From a virus, in the IMG/VR virus record IMGVR_UViG_3300023184_000034, positions 62,001 through 126,000 of that record: 64,000 nucleotides of DNA, one strand, 5' to 3'. Positions 10,301 through 17,933 of this stretch are shown one piece after another. The notes below the pieces were generated by a model. That model had not been told where the DNA came from. It ran no database searches and was given only the letters and a program-made list of their open reading frames with translations. The position numbers and the translations under genes are program-made. Position 1 is the first letter of the stretch. Each line of letters begins with the position of its first letter.

Positions 10301-10560
10301 CATATGTCTTTATTCCAACCCCAACCTATGTAGGCCAGTACGTGCTGTTTGCTGTTGATGTGGCTGATGCAGATGGCCTGACCTGGGGCGCAAATGTATA
10401 TACCAACAACTTCTACGCCATAGGCAGCGCGAGTGGCACTGTTAGTGGCAATCAGCTTCATGCCATCATAATTGGTGGATTCTATACCACTGCCGGCATG
10501 AATCTGGGAACATTTTATTTGGGCGGCGTTGGGGTTGTTCAGACACAAGTCAATCTTTAA
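7309..10560 (+). CDS. Giant multi-domain virion adhesin (Ig-like/Calx-beta domains, polyproline linkers)
   Basis: This 1083-aa protein starts with a globular ~310-residue head domain (MTAVGTKVFASEYNAIQ) of a type found in structural proteins of T4-like aquatic phages. At least five beta-sandwich-like domains follow, separated by proline runs of 6-9 residues (about residues 319-327, 333-336, 538-544, 639-642 and 870-885). One domain around residues 645-745 looks Calx-beta-like (SLTVNEGGTISVSI, then LTEDTEFISVRV and GYVSVSIQD). The architecture suggests a long flexible surface fibre. Codon choice changes between domains: from about 8330 to 8930 Thr, Gly and Val codons end mostly in A or T, while 9600-10560 favours GGC and GTG. 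That suggests domain-wise exchange. The partner and receptor are unknown. Confidence 0.75.
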   Translation: MTAVGTKVFASEYNAIQAAISTVLGTGAGASGYGQTVLSSQVSTSSSITVAQWANLRADLLKAYLHQGTPGDLPLPSVPQKSTLPYTIVTYSDYNRYLDLSNVITANAGVAPPAGQATLQTFSTGSYTSTWNGQLTHSVVLTFATANQARFYFNSGGNIQFSASLINYPGYPGYGSQSASYAKNSDWNMLLNNMGTTTFGRNSTVNSGNGTGQTILSAVGYFQLTTGEQNIYRKTTSSASYTPNQYDLYANVDATGAVITFNIRFKDLSTTSGTGFGATDENVEGSLTSLIQGYYASGSYVAATPPATTAVFAGGAVVAPPPPPPPPPIYEPPPPPVVVYNEVLLPTSPIRVQTSTSFVISASGGVPGTSYTVNETGSGAYSSNGVLNGAGGATINISASTLTSAGTYSFNFVFSGSGNSRSVAVIAANAIPNPSYGPFTVNPTVATNGQTITVSATVYNCTTADYWNILVPDSVGTYAVATGAVANYVAGTQTFTRTFTFQQANAPYTTFFSIAGSWGSLTAQQGPTVTLYVAPPPPPPPSYGAYGWSPAGPVNAGTSITFSAVANNAIGDVYGIGTTSNGTPTAVSGVISTNPQTISRTITAVYNATYSHSGNFILNSLSPSTVQSTLTVNAPAAPPPPTPTYTVSPGSLTVNEGGTISVSITTTNVSNGTYLYWQLAPTISGLTPVAGSGDFSSAMSGSVQINSNAGSINLGVLADALTEDTEFISVRVYSDSGLTNQVGYVSVSIQDTSTTPPPNPSISSVTASPNPATNGQTITLSVTVINMRAELGNGNNGFGALSISAISPAAEQVGASYYLPAQNGTVITTHTFTFLAAQAPYTTSAHLGSFYPQSVTAGPTITLYVPPPPPYVPPPPPYVPPYVPPAFLYTVTWPGPSWNINVPADGSAISTSVSVYCSSGSGTYEVQETSRPAAVSVAVDGVSGPARISQYISAGQTRSHTVTVYANPPGAGYNGSFWAGGVSYPWTATFRGSPRVTAYVFIPTPTYVGQYVLFAVDVADADGLTWGANVYTNNFYAIGSASGTVSGNQLHAIIIGGFYTTAGMNLGTFYLGGVGVVQTQVNL
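8266..8289 (+). repeat. (CCT)8 trinucleotide tract encoding polyproline
   Basis: Eight perfect CCT triplets followed by CCA encode a run of nine prolines inside the giant adhesin, followed shortly by a CCA-based proline run. Slippage here would change linker length without breaking the frame. Confidence 0.9.
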
Positions 10561-11147
10561 TGACCTTTGATTTATTAAACGAAACACCCAAGGTAGTTTA
10601 TTATCATAATGCACTCACTGAAAAGGAGTGCGATTATGTTATTAAAAATGCTGATAATTTTGAAAAATCTTTGGGTTTTGATTTAGCGTCAAAACAACCA
10701 AAACCCACAGAATGGCGCACCAGCAGCAATCATTTTGACCATGCTGGCAAGTTCAAATACATCACGGAAAAAGCTGCAGAGCTTTCAAATCATCCAGTTG
10801 TTAATATTGAACCTCCGCAAATATTAAAATACCAAATTGATGAGTTTTATAAACCGCATCACGATTTTTTTAATTTTCCGCCTGACATAATTACCACACA
10901 CAATGACAGGGTTGGCACTGTTATTTTTTATTTGAACGATGCTTTTCTTGGCGGCGCAACTCGTTTTCCTTCATTAAACATCACTGTTCGTCCACGAAAG
11001 GGATCTGCATTGTTCTTTGAGTATAATTATTCTAAAGATATCAATTACTTAACAATGCACGGAGGAATGCCTGTGATTCAAGGCACCAAGTACATTGCTA
11101 CTTCTTGGATACGCGGCAATCAGTGGGGACACACCCATGGCTCTTAA
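10560..11147 (+). CDS. 2OG-Fe(II) oxygenase (prolyl 4-hydroxylase-like)
   Basis: The 195-aa protein begins at a TAATG overlap with the giant adhesin gene. The double-stranded beta-helix core carries the iron triad: H100-x-D102 (KPHHDFF) and H167 (MHGGMPVIQG), with K177 placed to bind 2-oxoglutarate, as in prolyl 4-hydroxylases. The segments VIFYLNDAFLGGATRFP and RPRKGSALFF are typical of the family. Such enzymes are common next to tail genes of T4-like aquatic phages, but their substrates are mostly undefined. Position directly after a very Pro-rich adhesin makes hydroxylation of a virion protein a reasonable inference, not a demonstrated activity. Confidence 0.85.
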   Translation: MTFDLLNETPKVVYYHNALTEKECDYVIKNADNFEKSLGFDLASKQPKPTEWRTSSNHFDHAGKFKYITEKAAELSNHPVVNIEPPQILKYQIDEFYKPHHDFFNFPPDIITTHNDRVGTVIFYLNDAFLGGATRFPSLNITVRPRKGSALFFEYNYSKDINYLTMHGGMPVIQGTKYIATSWIRGNQWGHTHGS

Positions 11148-11751
11148 CCACGTTGACACAGGTTATAAAACAATTTTTAGAATTGATAATGCATTAGATA
11201 CAGAAATTTGTGATCAACTTTGTAATTTTATGATCACACATAAATTAAAATCAAATCCAACTGATAATTTATTACCATGGTTTGATGGCGAGACATGCAT
11301 TCCGTGGGAATTAGATAATATCAATTTGAAAAAACAAATTGTTGCCTATAGAAAATTAGTTACAGAAATAGTGTCTGAAAAATTTAATCAAACGCTATAT
11401 CCAGAATTTACTCATCTTGTACTGTGGCGCACTGGCAGACAAATGCCCCGCCACAAAGATGATGGGTATAATGAGAATGATCCACTTGCAACAAGAAAAG
11501 TCAGTTGTGTAACTTATCTAAATGATGATTTTACAGGTGGCCAAACGTTTGTGTCTAATGAAACTGGCATTGATTATATCAGTAGACCCATTAAGGGATC
11601 TCTTGTTTGTTATCTAAGTGATAGTACAAACCAGCACGGTGTAAATCCAATATTGTCAGGCAATCGTGTTACTATGCCAATTTGGTTTTGTAGTGATATA
11701 ACCAAATCTGAAGATGTTAAGCTGAGTAATATTATTCAGTCACTTTTATAA
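11137..11751 (+). CDS. Second 2OG-Fe(II) oxygenase
   Basis: The chosen start is the ATG at 11137, 11 bases before the end of the previous gene and preceded by GGGGA; the upstream extension has no ribosome site. The 204-aa product has H106-x-D108 (MPRHKDDGY), H167 (NQHGVNPI) and R177 as the co-substrate arginine, with YLNDDFTGGQTFV matching the core strand of the family. It differs clearly from the preceding oxygenase (Arg rather than Lys for 2-oxoglutarate), so the two are not a recent duplication and may act on different targets. It ends the late structural block; an early promoter follows. Confidence 0.85.
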   Translation: MALNHVDTGYKTIFRIDNALDTEICDQLCNFMITHKLKSNPTDNLLPWFDGETCIPWELDNINLKKQIVAYRKLVTEIVSEKFNQTLYPEFTHLVLWRTGRQMPRHKDDGYNENDPLATRKVSCVTYLNDDFTGGQTFVSNETGIDYISRPIKGSLVCYLSDSTNQHGVNPILSGNRVTMPIWFCSDITKSEDVKLSNIIQSLL

Positions 11752-11769
11752 AATAATCATCCTCGGCTC

Positions 11770-11798
11770 TTGACAAGATAATTAAAGTAGTGTATTAT
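11770..11798 (+). promoter_or_regulatory. Sigma70-type early promoter
   Basis: TTGACA at 11770-11775 and TATTAT at 11793-11798 are separated by exactly 17 bases. The predicted start is near 11805, leaving a short leader before the ATG at 11818 with CGGAG as ribosome site. It separates the late fibre block from the glycosyltransferase block on the same strand. Confidence 0.8.
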
Positions 11799-11817
11799 AA
11801 GCATTACGGAGTTATCT

Positions 11818-12165
11818 ATGGATGAAAGAATTGAAAAAGCATTTGCTGTGGCCAATTACATGAGCACATTGGCGGGCCAAAAACGTATTATTTTGGAAGA
11901 GTACAATCAGCAGCTGATACATTATACAAATGGTGCAACCTTCAAAGTCTCGCGAGAACTGATTGTGTTTGTACACACACTCACTGAGCTTGGCAGCACA
12001 GATGCTGTTGTTTTAGACGATAACAATTTTCCTGCACTAATTGACAATCTTCAGGAATTCTTAGAAAAAATTTCCAACGTGTATAATGAAGCCACTAAGG
12101 AGTATGCTGACAAGTACAATGATATTAGAGTAAAACGAAAAATTTCTGATATTGTTGAACTATGA
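11818..12165 (+). CDS. Hypothetical protein, first gene of the glycosyltransferase operon
   Basis: The 115-aa, probably all-helical protein is acidic overall and has no membrane segment. I do not recognise a family. The C-terminal half (NVYNEATKEYADKYNDIRVKR) looks like an amphipathic helix or coiled coil. It is the first gene after a consensus early promoter and overlaps the next gene by ATGA, so the two are translationally coupled. Its function is unknown. Confidence 0.6.
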   Translation: MDERIEKAFAVANYMSTLAGQKRIILEEYNQQLIHYTNGATFKVSRELIVFVHTLTELGSTDAVVLDDNNFPALIDNLQEFLEKISNVYNEATKEYADKYNDIRVKRKISDIVEL

Positions 12166-13010
12166 GTCGAGGCATTGTGATATTTGCGCAGAATAATCCA
12201 CAAGTTGATTATATAAAACTGGCTGTGTTTGCAGCCAAACAAGCGCAAAAACATTTGGATTTACCTGTGAGTTTGATTACAGACAGCAGATCTTGGCTGG
12301 AACAAAATTACCCAGACCATCCATTTGACCATGTAATAGACGTTGACTTTAACGAAGTTTCTCAGCATAGAGTTTTTTACGATGGTGCCTTGGCCAGTAA
12401 AAAAGTTGACTGGCGAAATCACACAAGAAGTAAAATATACGATCTCACACCATACTATACCACACTGGTAATTGACAGTGATTACATTATCAACAGTGAT
12501 ATTTTAAAACAGGCATTTGGTAGAGATGCTGATTTGCAAATTTATTCCAACAGTATGGATTTAGCTGCCTGGCGAAATACAGAAGAATTTGCACGTATCA
12601 ATCCGTACAGTGTTAAATTTTACTGGGCTACTGCGTTTGTGTTTCAAAAAAATACAGTTACAGAATCATTTTTTTATCTAGTTAATTATATAAAATCTAA
12701 TTGGAAATATTTTAGAATGTTGTACAATATTGACACAACATTGTTTAGGAATGATTATGCTTTTAGTATTGCAATACACTTGATGAATAACAAAACACAA
12801 GGATCTTTCTCTGTAGAATTGCCAGGCACCATGATATATGTCAAAGATCGAGATATACTGGTCGGCACAAATCGTAACAAAATGAAATTCCTGTTAGAAA
12901 AAGAAAATCACCCAGGCGAATACACGCTGGCCAAAACAACAGGACTTGATGTGCATGTTATGAACAAAATAAGTCTTGCTCGTTACATAGATGGGGGTTC
13001 AGGTGTCTAA
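12162..13010 (+). CDS. Putative GT-A-fold glycosyltransferase
   Basis: The 282-aa protein opens with MSRGIVIFAQNNPQVDYIKLA, an N-terminal strand-loop resembling nucleotide-sugar-binding GT-A enzymes. It carries a DxD-like motif (LVIDSDYIINSDI) at about residues 104-116, consistent with metal-dependent sugar-nucleotide binding as in GT8-like enzymes. The next gene is a clear paralogue with the motif in the same place. ATGA coupling to the gene before and a 3' overlap with the gene after indicate one operon. The sugar donor and acceptor are unknown; modification of fibres, host glycans or DNA are all possible. Confidence 0.6.
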   Translation: MSRGIVIFAQNNPQVDYIKLAVFAAKQAQKHLDLPVSLITDSRSWLEQNYPDHPFDHVIDVDFNEVSQHRVFYDGALASKKVDWRNHTRSKIYDLTPYYTTLVIDSDYIINSDILKQAFGRDADLQIYSNSMDLAAWRNTEEFARINPYSVKFYWATAFVFQKNTVTESFFYLVNYIKSNWKYFRMLYNIDTTLFRNDYAFSIAIHLMNNKTQGSFSVELPGTMIYVKDRDILVGTNRNKMKFLLEKENHPGEYTLAKTTGLDVHVMNKISLARYIDGGSGV

Positions 13011-13845
13011 AGGATTTTTGGTTTTTGCACAGAATACTGCAGATGTTGACTATGTTCAGCAAGCATATGCATTGGCATTGAGTATCAAATTAACACAAAA
13101 AGAAGTCATTGACATTTCGCTAGTGACTGACAGTCCCGTACCTAAGAAATATCTAAGTGCGTTTGATCAAGTACTCTCCATACCGTTTGGCGATCAAAGT
13201 AACAATTCTAAATTTAGAACAGAAAATCGTTGGAAACTTTATCATGCAAGTCCTTACGATGAAACAATAGTGTTGGACTCAGACATGCTGGTATTAGAAG
13301 ATATTGCCACGTGGTGGAAATACTGTGGTAATTACGATATTAGATTTTGTAACAGCATAACAAATTATAAATTACAACAGGTAACAGATAACGTACACAG
13401 AAAAACATTTGCGTCCAACAATCTTACCAACCCATATTTTGCATTACATTACTTTAAAAAATCTCATAGGTCGTTGGAATTTTTTAAAGTGCTGGAGTTT
13501 GTAATCAATAACTGGGAATGGTTCTGGACCAAATTTGCACCTGAAAATTACCAAGATTGGTTAAGCATGGACTTGGCTGTGGCCATTGCCATTGAAGTGA
13601 TGTGTGCTCAAGAAGAATTTTTAGACACCAATTGCCCGTTGATATTTGTGCATATGAAAACACCCTTGCAAGGATGGAACATCAGCAACACTAGTTGGCA
13701 AGATTCTGTTCTTTACAATTTTAACGGTGACTTAACAGTGGGTAATATACAACAACAAAAAATATTTCATTATGTAGAAAATGATTTTTTATCTGACAAA
13801 ATTATCAATCGATTGGAGGAACTGACCAGTGGCCAAGCGAAGTAA
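13003..13845 (+). CDS. Putative GT-A-fold glycosyltransferase, paralogue of preceding gene
   Basis: I chose the GTG at 13003 because it follows GGGGG and gives an N-terminus (MSKGFLVFAQNTADVDYVQQ) that aligns with the preceding paralogue; the in-frame ATG at 12991 is the alternative. The 280-aa protein contains a DxD-like motif (IVLDSDMLVLEDI) and a downstream acidic and aromatic segment (NWEWFWTKFAPENYQDWLSMD) that may form the acceptor side. It overlaps both neighbours. The pair may act sequentially on one glycan or as a heterodimer, which is inference. Confidence 0.6.
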   Translation: MSKGFLVFAQNTADVDYVQQAYALALSIKLTQKEVIDISLVTDSPVPKKYLSAFDQVLSIPFGDQSNNSKFRTENRWKLYHASPYDETIVLDSDMLVLEDIATWWKYCGNYDIRFCNSITNYKLQQVTDNVHRKTFASNNLTNPYFALHYFKKSHRSLEFFKVLEFVINNWEWFWTKFAPENYQDWLSMDLAVAIAIEVMCAQEEFLDTNCPLIFVHMKTPLQGWNISNTSWQDSVLYNFNGDLTVGNIQQQKIFHYVENDFLSDKIINRLEELTSGQAK

Positions 13846-14455
13846 AAAAATCAAACCCTTGGTAGACATTGTAGTTGAAAGTAAATATTATGTGTACTAT
13901 GACAACAGTGACAACAAACTAATCAGTGTGAGTAATCAGTTGCAGCCTCAATTTGAACATTCATTAGACATAACATTTAATGAGTATAGTAAACTGGTAA
14001 CAGGAGTGCATAAGTTTGCTGATTATCATGTGGGTGTTGTTATAGACGCTGAAGGAAATCCTATAAAGGGATTGGTGTCTAATCAAGTAATTATCGAAAA
14101 TACCTTTAAAAACAGATTGCTGGCATGGATTGATACTGAAACTGATTCAGCAGATATTGAGATACATTGGGATCAATACAATAGTCAATGGGTGTTCGTG
14201 GCATCTGATGATTTGAGACAGCAATACTACGACAACAAGTTACCCGATACCAGCGTGTCTTTTTTTGTAACACTGGGACAAGATCCAAATTTCTTGTTGA
14301 GAACAATTGATATAGATTTTAAAACCATCACCTTGGACAAAATCTCTGTTAAATTTGAATCAAAATACGAAGAACGTATACAAGATATTGCTGTTACCGC
14401 CAACTTGGCAACCTTGGACTATTCATTAAAATTATGGAGTACTATAATTGAGTAA
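13829..14455 (+). CDS. Hypothetical protein between two glycosyltransferase pairs
   Basis: The start is a GTG at 13829 preceded by GGAGG. The 208-aa soluble protein begins with a basic stretch (MAKRSKKIKPL) followed by alternating beta-type strands, such as SKYYVYYDNSDNKLISV. I see no known catalytic motif. It overlaps the genes on both sides and belongs to the operon driven from 11770. A virion-associated or accessory glycosylation role is possible only by position. Confidence 0.55.
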   Translation: MAKRSKKIKPLVDIVVESKYYVYYDNSDNKLISVSNQLQPQFEHSLDITFNEYSKLVTGVHKFADYHVGVVIDAEGNPIKGLVSNQVIIENTFKNRLLAWIDTETDSADIEIHWDQYNSQWVFVASDDLRQQYYDNKLPDTSVSFFVTLGQDPNFLLRTIDIDFKTITLDKISVKFESKYEERIQDIAVTANLATLDYSLKLWSTIIE

Positions 14456-15347
14456 AATAATAAAAGTCATAGAACAAGACATCATATTTTTAAGTTATGA
14501 TGAACCCAACGCTGAAAAAAATTACGCAGACTTGCTGGCCAAAGTACCATGGGCAAAGCGTGTACACGGAGTCAAAGGGTCGGATGCCGCACACAAAGCC
14601 TGTGCTGCCAAATGTGAAACTGAATACTTTGTCACAGTGGATGGTGATAACATTGTTGACCCAGCATTTTTAGAAGTTGAAATTGACCTTGAAGCTATCA
14701 ACGTAACCAAAAATCATGTGTTCAGTTGGTGCGGCCATGTTCACGTGAACGGTCTACGTTATGGCAATGGCGGACTCAAAATGTGGACACCCAAATTTGT
14801 CAACGCTATGAAAACACACGAAAATTCGGATGATGATGACACCAAAGGCCTAGTTGAATTTTGTTTCGATGACCGGTACTATCAGTTCAACGACAACTAC
14901 AGTAACAGCTACACCAATGCCAGTGCTTTCCAAGCCTGGCGTGCTGGGTTTCGAGAAGGTGTAAAGATGAGTTTAGATCAAGGTGCCAAAGTAACAGACC
15001 TTAAAACAATATGGTGGCAAAATTATCACCGATTATTAATTTGGTGCAACATTGGTGCTGATGTAGAAAACGGATTGTGGAGTATGTACGGTGCTAGACA
15101 AGGTGCGTACTTGACTAATTGTACTGATTGGGATTACACTAATGTACGAGATTTTGATTGGCTCACAACAGAGTGGGAAGAAACATACAGCAAGATCACT
15201 GACAAAATGTTGCCCTATGAAATAATGGGTTTAGGTGAAACACTCAAACATGAATGCGGATTAGAAATTACTGATGTTGATGCAACTGGCAGTAAGTTTT
15301 TTAAAACTGTGTTTAACAACAGCCCAAGAATTATTAGGAAAAGATAA
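14448..15347 (+). CDS. Putative glycosyltransferase-like protein (second paralogous pair)
   Basis: A TTG at 14448 with GGAG eight bases upstream is the best start, overlapping the previous gene by 8 bases. The 299-aa protein has a GT-A-like nucleotide-sugar domain: IIFLSYDEPNAEKNYADLL, then VHGVKGSDAAHKAC and a DxD-like motif in YFVTVDGDNIVDPAFL. A conserved GLRYGNGGLKMW segment reappears in the next gene as GLEYGFGGVKLL. Long Trp- and Asn-rich C-terminal regions are shared by the pair. I associate this type with large aquatic myoviruses; biochemical function is unassigned. Confidence 0.6.
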   Translation: MSKIIKVIEQDIIFLSYDEPNAEKNYADLLAKVPWAKRVHGVKGSDAAHKACAAKCETEYFVTVDGDNIVDPAFLEVEIDLEAINVTKNHVFSWCGHVHVNGLRYGNGGLKMWTPKFVNAMKTHENSDDDDTKGLVEFCFDDRYYQFNDNYSNSYTNASAFQAWRAGFREGVKMSLDQGAKVTDLKTIWWQNYHRLLIWCNIGADVENGLWSMYGARQGAYLTNCTDWDYTNVRDFDWLTTEWEETYSKITDKMLPYEIMGLGETLKHECGLEITDVDATGSKFFKTVFNNSPRIIRKR

Positions 15348-16063
15348 TGTACGATATTGTGTTTATTACATACAAAGAAGAAATATCTTCAAGTTACTAT
15401 ATTGAAGAATTTGTAAAGAAATTTCCTTATCACAGAACACATTGGGTTCGAGGTGTTAAAGGTATCCATAATGCCCACAAAGAAGCTGCAGGTAGAGTAT
15501 TTTCTAAAATGTTCTATGTGGTTGATGCTGATGCTAAACTGTTACCAAGTTTTAAGTTTGATACAAAACTAGATCCCAGCGAAGAGGATATTGTGCATGT
15601 GTGGAGAGCTATCAATCCTGTGAATGGATTAGAATATGGTTTTGGTGGAGTCAAATTACTGCCAACAGAACTGACTCGTGTCATGTCAATTGACAGCGTT
15701 GACATGACTACCAGCATCAGCCCACGATTTAAAATAATGCCAGAAATCAACAATGTCACAGCATTCAACACTGATCCACTCAGCACATGGCGCAGTGCAT
15801 TCAGAGAATGTGTCAAGTTGGCCAGCAGAATAATTCCAGGACAAGATAATTCACAATCAGAACACCGACTACATACATGGATACACTTCGGCGGTAATGA
15901 ACCGTTTGGCGAATATTCAAAGGGTGGTGCGAGTGCGGGACAATGGTATGGAACCACCTATAAAGATGATCCCGAAGCACTGGCCAAAATCAATGATTAT
16001 GATTGGTTGGAACATCAGTTCAATGCACACATTGAACAGTTTCCGCCGGAGACTTTTAAATAA
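15347..16063 (+). CDS. Putative glycosyltransferase-like protein, paralogue of preceding gene
   Basis: The 238-aa protein starts at a TAATG overlap. It repeats the preceding gene in shorter form: DIVFITYKEEISSS, WVRGVKGIHNAHKEAAG, a DxD-like motif in MFYVVDADAKL, GLEYGFGGVKLL and STWRSAFRECVKL. Its 3' end overlaps the convergently transcribed thyX by 8 bases, so the two strands collide here and it is the last plus-strand gene before about 45 kb of minus-strand genes. The donor sugar is unknown. Confidence 0.6.
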   Translation: MYDIVFITYKEEISSSYYIEEFVKKFPYHRTHWVRGVKGIHNAHKEAAGRVFSKMFYVVDADAKLLPSFKFDTKLDPSEEDIVHVWRAINPVNGLEYGFGGVKLLPTELTRVMSIDSVDMTTSISPRFKIMPEINNVTAFNTDPLSTWRSAFRECVKLASRIIPGQDNSQSEHRLHTWIHFGGNEPFGEYSKGGASAGQWYGTTYKDDPEALAKINDYDWLEHQFNAHIEQFPPETFK

Positions 16064-16718
16064 GATCTTTGGTTAGGGGAAAGATCTCTGCAATAACTTG
16101 GGCACAGGCTCGTGCTACTTCTTGATGCTCTTTTTGTGTGCCGTTAGCACTGCGCAATTCAATAAAGTGAATCCAGCTGCGCAGTGTACCATTCATGTAA
16201 ATTCTACTTTCTGTAAGGCCTTCTGGCAACACAGCTCGTGCTTGTTCTTTTGCTATGCCATTAGCGATAGCCCACTCGTATTCCCGTTTGGCAGCATAGA
16301 TGACTCGCTGTTGAGCTCTGTACCATTCGTTTTGTAACATTGTATCATCCACTTGGACGCTGTTCTGGCGGTTTTTTGGATCTTGAAGTCTTGCTTCTCT
16401 TGTAACAAAGTTGAGATCTTTAGTTGGGTCAGCATATCGTTGACTGAACTCTTGGAAGCTGAAACTACGATGTCTAAGGATCTGTCTAGCAATATCTCTA
16501 GTGGTTGTGATTTCGATACAGGCTGACACCATTTCGAGTGGGCTCCAGTGTTGGTGCTTGACCAAGTATCGGATGAGCTTGTCTGATGTTTCAGTGTTAA
16601 GTTGGTTGCTGGGATTGGACACACGGGCGCAATACGCAATGAGTTCCTGCGCATCTGTGATTCCAAGATTTGCAAATTCTGCGGTTGGTTGTGAATAGGA
16701 TAAAAGCTGAACATTCAT
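16056..16718 (-). CDS. thyX: Flavin-dependent thymidylate synthase ThyX
   Basis: The 220-aa protein converts dUMP to dTMP using methylenetetrahydrofolate and reduced FAD. It carries the full ThyX signature at residues 82-95 (RHRSFSFQEFSQRY), preceded by HQHWSPLEM, and the C-terminal LRSWIHFIELR segment, all at family spacing; length is normal. It probably supplies dTTP for phage DNA synthesis together with the dCMP deaminase at 62.1 kb. It is the last gene of the minus-strand run and its stop overlaps the convergent gene. It lies 3 bases after the upstream gene, so it belongs to the operon that starts near 19.4 kb. Confidence 0.95.
   Translation of the reverse strand: MNVQLLSYSQPTAEFANLGITDAQELIAYCARVSNPSNQLNTETSDKLIRYLVKHQHWSPLEMVSACIEITTTRDIARQILRHRSFSFQEFSQRYADPTKDLNFVTREARLQDPKNRQNSVQVDDTMLQNEWYRAQQRVIYAAKREYEWAIANGIAKEQARAVLPEGLTESRIYMNGTLRSWIHFIELRSANGTQKEHQEVARACAQVIAEIFPLTKDLI
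16063..16087. terminator. Inverted repeat at a convergent gene junction, possible bidirectional terminator
   Basis: AGATCTTT (16063-16070) and AAAGATCT (16080-16087) form a perfect 8-base stem with a 9-base loop inside the 3' end of thyX. On the minus strand it is followed by TATTTAAAAG. It sits exactly where the opposing operons meet. The U-tract is poor, so termination is only possible. Confidence 0.35.
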
Positions 16719-16721
16719 TAT

Positions 16722-17042
16722 TTATAATTTCTTCTTTTTTAAAAATTTCTGAGTACTACGTTCTATGTCTTTTTTTACACGTTCAGTATCTAATTTAAAA
16801 TCAATGTTATCTATGGTGTCTTCGTAGGTTTTGCACAATTCACTAAGGTTCTGTTCAAAGACACTCCATCCTTCACGTTTTGCTTTAGCAGTTACTTTGA
16901 TTTCCCAAGTCTTACCATCTTTAAAATTAACCAAAACGGTATGTAGATACCTAACAGGTAACACGTTTAATTCAACGTCTCCGAATACTTCTGGCCAATG
17001 CTCTATGACATCCTTGGGAAGAATTTTCCCAGATTTGGTCAC
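16722..17042 (-). CDS. Hypothetical phage protein
   Basis: The 106-aa protein has a small N-terminal alpha/beta part (KILPKDVIEHWPEVF) and a highly charged C-terminal helix ending in a lysine run (STQKFLKKKKL). There is no membrane segment. It overlaps the upstream gene by 4 bases. I recognise it as a type found in T4-like aquatic phages without a function. The basic tail could bind nucleic acid, which is speculative. Confidence 0.6.
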   Translation of the reverse strand: MTKSGKILPKDVIEHWPEVFGDVELNVLPVRYLHTVLVNFKDGKTWEIKVTAKAKREGWSVFEQNLSELCKTYEDTIDNIDFKLDTERVKKDIERSTQKFLKKKKL

Positions 17043-17635
17043 TTTACAGGTTTTTTGGTCGGGACCAAGTCCTCGGCAAGACGTCTAAACTGTGCAGCTT
17101 CTTTTGCCAACTTATCTGCTTTGCTACGATATTCTTTGGCTTGTTCTTCAGGAGTAGATGCAACTGATGCCACGGGCATAATTGTTTTAACAGCTTCAAC
17201 AGTGGCTGTGGCTTTTTCAACTTTGGCTTTTTCGTTTGGCCCGTTTGGCTTCAAAGACAACTCGTCCACAGCAATACCACGTTGCTCTGCAATAATTTGA
17301 TTAAGTTCGGACAACTGAATACTGACACCTATAGTTGGAGTCATTTCGATAGCATTGGTTGGTGCCTTGATTAACCGACCACTTCCGTGTAATGCCGGCA
17401 ACATGCGACTACCGTCTGGGAATTGTGTACGATCCAGTGCTTCAGCAAACTCGTAAGACTCTTGTCCTGCACTACTCTCTACCAAATTAATAATAGCATC
17501 GTGGTAAATATCAGGCAAGTTTTCTGTAGGAACAATTAGACAACTATGTGCATCACCGGGCAAGGTGCGATATGCCACAATACATTTTTTGTTTGTGGCA
17601 ACAACACGACCTATGTGTTTTAGTTCTTTGGCCAT
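17039..17635 (-). CDS. Conserved hypothetical phage protein
   Basis: The 198-aa protein has a folded N-terminal half (HIGRVVATNKKCIVAYRTLPG, then FPDGSRMLPALHGSG) and a C-terminal Ala/Lys/Glu-rich helical tail (SKADKLAKEAAQFRRLAEDL) that looks like a coiled coil. No catalytic motif is visible. It overlaps the downstream gene by 4 bases and is 4 bases from the upstream gene, so it is co-expressed with both. I have seen similar proteins in marine T4-like phages, always unassigned. Confidence 0.6.
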   Translation of the reverse strand: MAKELKHIGRVVATNKKCIVAYRTLPGDAHSCLIVPTENLPDIYHDAIINLVESSAGQESYEFAEALDRTQFPDGSRMLPALHGSGRLIKAPTNAIEMTPTIGVSIQLSELNQIIAEQRGIAVDELSLKPNGPNEKAKVEKATATVEAVKTIMPVASVASTPEEQAKEYRSKADKLAKEAAQFRRLAEDLVPTKKPVK

Positions 17636-17639
17636 AATA

Positions 17640-17900
17640 TTATGCTCCTACCACAGCGTTTGCTACGGATTGTGTGTTAGTTTGCGGCGCAGGTTGTTGT
17701 GCTTGCTGTGCTGAAACTGTGTCTAAAAATGTTGTTAGCTTGGTATATGTTTGACCCACGGCTACCATTTCGTTTGGTTTGAATGCACCCCGCGAACTAG
17801 CAATATCGATAATAACCTTCATGGCATTCAAGTCATTGATGGTAAGATCGTTATTTTGTGCAGCATCAGCTGCTGGTTGTTGATTTTGTACATCAGCCAT
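17640..17900 (-). CDS. Small conserved phage protein with Gln/Ala-rich ends
   Basis: The start at 17900 (MADVQNQQPAADAAQ) has an AAGGAG ribosome site, so an in-frame codon further upstream is unlikely. The 86-aa product has a folded core (LTINDLNAMKVIIDIASSRGAF) between low-complexity Gln/Ala/Pro ends. The function is unknown. Its strong ribosome site suggests high expression. Confidence 0.6.
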   Translation of the reverse strand: MADVQNQQPAADAAQNNDLTINDLNAMKVIIDIASSRGAFKPNEMVAVGQTYTKLTTFLDTVSAQQAQQPAPQTNTQSVANAVVGA

Positions 17901-17933
17901 TAGAATCTCCTTATTGTGAAAGTACACAATTAA

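Noticed and set aside
15514-15957. 147-codon minus-strand frame inside the last glycosyltransferase-like gene
   Set aside because: It lies entirely within a plus-strand gene with a paralogue next door; it has no ribosome site and Cys/Ser-rich composition typical of shadow frames.
16719-16726. Perfect late box TATAAATA on the minus strand just before thyX
   Set aside because: It lies directly against the thyX ATG and overlaps the stop codon of the upstream gene; RNA would start inside the coding region, so it is probably a chance AT-rich match.
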